Source: Ancylostoma caninum
Lineage: Eukaryota > Nematoda > Chromadorea > Rhabditida > Ancylostomatidae
DNA: 64,000 nt
Direction: 5' to 3'
Assembly (NCBI GenBank): GCA_037903475.1
Contig: JBAJFG010000341.1
Location: 248,001 to 312,000 of the forward strand
In this document: positions 62,171 to 64,000 of the stretch, piece after piece
Layout: each line of letters starts with the position of its first letter
Position numbering within the stretch: position 1 is the stretch's first letter
Translations under genes and position numbers: made by a program
Notes under the pieces: model-generated
Seen by the model: only the letters and a program-made list of their open reading frames with translations
Databases searched by the model: none
Told to the model about the DNA's origin: nothing

Positions 62171-64000
62171 GCAATACTGCCGCTATAAGCAAAAAAGCGT
62201 CTTTTCCCTTTTCGTTGTTATTTTGGATCAATTCAAAGCAAAAATGTCAACGCAGACCAATGCACGTATTTTTCGAACAAGCATTCCAACTTCTATGAGG
62301 TTTTGCTCGTTAGATACGGAGAAATTCAAGCACAGCACAAGCGACTGATGTGAATGTATCCGGAATATCATTGCACATCGTCTTATCCTTCGTCGATTCC
62401 ATGAATTTCTGGGTTAGGTTTTGCCTATTTTCACGAAATGATTTGCAAAAGCTGCTCAAGCTGTCCCCAAAGGCAGAAGAAAAGGTTGAAAAACGAAATG
62501 AGGGAGTGATTGAGCTGTAAGGATTGTTACCCCATCATCCATCCGAGATACAGATCGACAACGTAAGTCAGTGGTGAGTAACGCTAGAAAGAAGTGATCG
62601 CTTCGCCTGGCACACCGCTTCGGCCGAGTACGAGCAAAAGAACGGGAAGAGCGTTATTCACCGCTGTCACTCGCGCAATGATAGATGGCAGGACTTCGTG
62701 CGGCGACCCAAGGTTCTCGTCGTCCACAAAAACCAAACACTCGCTGCTCCCGTCCGCCGCCGCGCGTCTCCTTCGCTGGCAGAGGCAGCGGCCAGCTACC
62801 CGCCTTGGTTTCTTCCACGGGGCAAAAAGTCACCTGCAACGCTCTCATTCGGGTGGTTGGGGTGGTGCGGCATTGCTGCGACGCATGGAGTGGAAATGTC
62901 CGATTATCGAGCAAACCACTTTGTCGACTCGTGCACTTGTGAGTCACGAGTTTACGGGGTCATTCTTCTGGAAGGCAACGGGTTCTGGAGGCAGTCACGG
63001 GCCTCAATACACTATTGCCTTGATTTCTGCTATAGTGAAGACTAAATAAAAACTCAATCATCTGAAGAGTGAAGATAATTCAGGAACTGATGCGAAAATC
63101 TGAATATGTTAGAAAGAACGAGCCCTGCAGCATATGATCATTCTCCAAAGACTAAAAGGCTATCTGCTTTACGAAGATTCAAAATCTTGAGCTACATACG
63201 TGCTTAAACAATTACTAATAAAAATTACTACTGAATTACCACCAATAACTACTAGTAAGTAACTAAAATTAACTGCTACATTTACAGTACCATATTAGGA
63301 GTATTCCTGAGTATTGAGCTAAAATCCGCCAAAAACTGCCAAAATTGATGGGACTGGACCAAACGGAACTTCGAAACGGAGACCTCGAGCTCTTGATTGC
63401 AAATGCTCTGATGAAAACTATTCTCGAGCTCAAACTTCTTCAATTCGAGAATCGTACTACTAAGTTCTTGATGTCGCCCATGGCAATGACAAGCCCTGAG
63501 GTATTTTCTGAAAGAAAATGGAAGTTTTCCTGTTATCCTTTCTCAAACGCGATTCTTGTACAGATATTTAGAATTAGGAGAGCGAGAGCTTTCGTATTGT
63601 CGTTTCGAAATTTAATTTGATTGGCGACAGATTTTGCAGCAAGATTTAGGAGCGGTATTGCATATCCATTTTACATATCATCGCAATATTTTATAGATTT
63701 ACAGATTTAGATTTTTATAGATTTAGTACCCATATAAATTATTTCGCGCTAATATAACAGTGGCGTGTCCTCGTCGACTTAGTGTTTTCGTCTTTTCCGC
63801 TTCAATCGCACTTCATTAGGTAAACAAAACGTAAATAAATACCGCGGCCCACTCACTGGGCAGATAAGAGCGTGTTAAAGGCATGAAAACGGACAAAAAG
63901 AAAGGACATAAAGACATTCTCCCTCAAAAACGAGGCCGCAGAGCTAAATATGTAAGGAAATTGAGGCAGTTATTCATTTGCGGGTGTGTAGCAGGTTCTG
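62171..64000. other. non-coding interval with GC-rich island at 62600-62950
   Basis: The island stays open in several frames. The plus frame through 62698-63045 can be extended upstream to about 62576 and has protein-like text (EYEQKNGKSVIHRCH) and a GTGAGT at 62940. On the minus strand MRALQ is followed by a CAG/GTGACT donor in phase 0. Neither can be assigned. The remaining sequence to the window end is AT-rich with no gene seen. Confidence 0.35.

Overview
The window looks like nuclear DNA of a clade V (strongylid or hookworm-like) nematode. Coding sequence is sparse, introns run to many kilobases, splice sites are of nematode type (acceptors such as TTTTCAG and ATTCAG), and short non-autonomous DNA transposons, tandem repeats and homopolymer runs are common. 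The organism is inferred. The first part rests on sequence; no species-level marker was seen.

One gene can be reconstructed with confidence. It is on the minus strand, spans about 44.4 kb (44603 down to 213), and encodes a CTD small phosphatase-like protein (SCP/CTDSP family; the C. elegans counterpart would be scpl-1). Five 3' exons between 3088 and 213 carry the whole phosphatase domain, and the spacing between catalytic residues equals that of human SCP1. Upstream are a regulatory exon (3494-3343), a Ser/Thr-rich exon (11055-10906) and an exon with a Cys-Cys-Cys cluster (18575-18489). At least two N-termini feed into the Cys exon in the same phase. One is a short one built from exons at 44603-44571 and 41225-41159, whose IITQVRKED stretch matches the vertebrate SCP N-terminus. 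The other is a 173-residue Pro-rich one at 19665-19146 with its own GC-rich upstream region. A third possible first exon lies at 34758-34707. The predicted products are about 360 and 500 residues.

The introns and the upstream 19 kb (44.6-64 kb) are mainly non-coding. They hold: a 90-bp satellite at 4421-5304, each unit of which folds into a long hairpin tipped by GCGAAGC; a 1.2-kb composite element at 12233-13444 with an inverted repeat, an alternating 117-bp dimeric satellite and a CATA/CA microsatellite; three short hAT-like elements at 44.06-48.97 kb; a fold-back element at 61.4 kb; and several GC-rich islands that may be promoters or enhancers. A two-exon plus-strand candidate gene at 57222-57866 and a few unrecognised open frames are reported at low confidence. 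No rRNA, secure tRNA, CRISPR or prokaryote-type operon was seen.
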